From the NCBI GenBank assembly GCA_902780365.1, contig CACZFE010000132.1:1-5205 (forward strand): a DNA stretch of 5,205 nucleotides, given 5' to 3'. The DNA is from an uncultured Spirochaetales bacterium. Its GTDB lineage: Bacteria; UBP6; UBA1177. The notes under the pieces were generated by a model that did not search any database, had not been told where the DNA came from, and was given only the letters and a program-made list of their open reading frames with translations. Shown piece by piece: positions 4,981 through 5,205 of this stretch (its first letter is position 1; every line of letters begins with the position of its first letter). The translations under genes were made by a program, and so were the position numbers.

Positions 4981-5059
4981 TTTTCACAAAATTCCAGAAT
5001 TTTTTGGCCTATTTTTCACAAAATTCCGGTCGTTTTTGGCTGATTTCTCACAAAATTCC
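4981..5059 (+). repeat. array C: three 32-bp tandem repeat units after yafQ
   Basis: TTTTCACAAAATTCC occurs at 4981 and 5013, and TTCTCACAAAATTCC at 5045, an exact 32-bp period. Units 1 and 2 match at 26 of 32 positions. Unit 3 keeps 14 of 15 leading positions and then runs into the 5065-5100 hairpin. Unit 1 also contains the dyad AAATTC-CA-GAATTT. The first 11 bases are the same 11-mer found 2 nt after the ybaK stop. Confidence 0.85.
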
Positions 5060-5064
5060 TGAAT

Positions 5065-5100
5065 TCAATTACATCATTTCCCGAAAAATGATGTAGTTGG
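5065..5100. terminator. 15-bp hairpin downstream of yafQ, possible terminator
   Basis: The arms 5065-5079 and 5086-5100 pair over 15 positions (13 Watson-Crick, 2 G-T) around the 6-nt loop CCCGAA. The core TACATCATTT/AAATGATGTA is perfect. It is the strongest structure in the right-hand spacer and may end or stabilise the toxin-antitoxin mRNA. The following sequence (CTTGATTTATG) is only weakly T-rich, so intrinsic termination is uncertain. Confidence 0.45.
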
Positions 5101-5127
5101 CTTGATTTATGAGGCAGTTGAAACGGA

Positions 5128-5202
5128 TTTTTCGTCCCAAAAAATTGATTTTCGACCAAAAATCGACAAAATTGGACGAAAAATGTGCACGTTGGACGAA
5201 AA
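5128..5202. repeat. cluster of TTTTCGTCCAA-type motifs, with no gene up to the window end
   Basis: TTTTTCGTCC (5128-5137) faces GGACGAAAAA (5174-5183) as an inverted pair. A variant TTTTCGACCAA lies at 5149-5159, and another TTGGACGAAAA at 5192-5202. The same motif pair occurs at 4293-4328. GTGCAC (5185-5190) is a 6-bp palindrome between the last two copies. No coding region is recognisable from 4981 to 5205. Confidence 0.7.
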
Positions 5203-5205
5203 CGG

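Noticed and set aside
4276..5205. Integron cassette with attC sites around the toxin-antitoxin genes
   Set aside because: The flanks have hairpins and a cassette-like order, but I find no paired GTTRRRY and RYYYAAC core sites at the right places and no integrase.

Overview
The window is bacterial, with clear Shine-Dalgarno sequences, sigma70-type promoters and a bS21 ribosomal protein. The genes look of moderate GC, while the spacers are very AT-rich. A short, very basic bS21, an inner-membrane DUF454 protein and several accessory modules (DUF4143 ATPase, Fic, toxin-antitoxin) fit a non-actinobacterial, probably Gram-negative organism. I cannot name the lineage from the sequence alone.

Left part (1-1137): the window opens inside a 59-bp exact copy of the 5' end of the ybaN-like gene found further right. 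In the left copy the frame stops at 73-75. Between the two copies lies rpsU on the minus strand, with a good promoter, a hairpin leader and an intrinsic terminator. The intact ybaN-like gene (625-1014, plus strand) is divergent from rpsU and convergent with the following ATPase gene.

Middle (1138-3786): a DUF4143-type AAA ATPase (minus) and a class II Fic adenylyltransferase (plus) are divergent. They are separated by 330 bp filled with repeats: three 40-bp tandem units, a near-perfect 55-nt palindrome, then two and a bit 51-bp tandem units that look related to the first array in opposite orientation. Candidate promoters for both genes lie inside the repeat units.

Right part (3787-5205): fic is followed after 15 nt by ybaK (Cys-tRNA(Pro) deacylase), an apparent operon. 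Then comes a RelB/DinJ-YafQ toxin-antitoxin operon with a strong promoter overlapped by dyad and direct-repeat operator candidates. The 3' flanks of ybaK and yafQ share the same ordered elements: an 11-mer directly after the stop codon, then facing copies of a second 11-mer. The toxin-antitoxin module is therefore bracketed by related repeats, like a gene-plus-repeat cassette.

Functionally, bS21, YbaK and the ribosome-dependent mRNase YafQ all act on translation, and Fic modifies proteins with AMP. Each protein family is known. The least explained material is the set of spacer repeats. I do not see convincing evidence of an entirely new multi-gene system.
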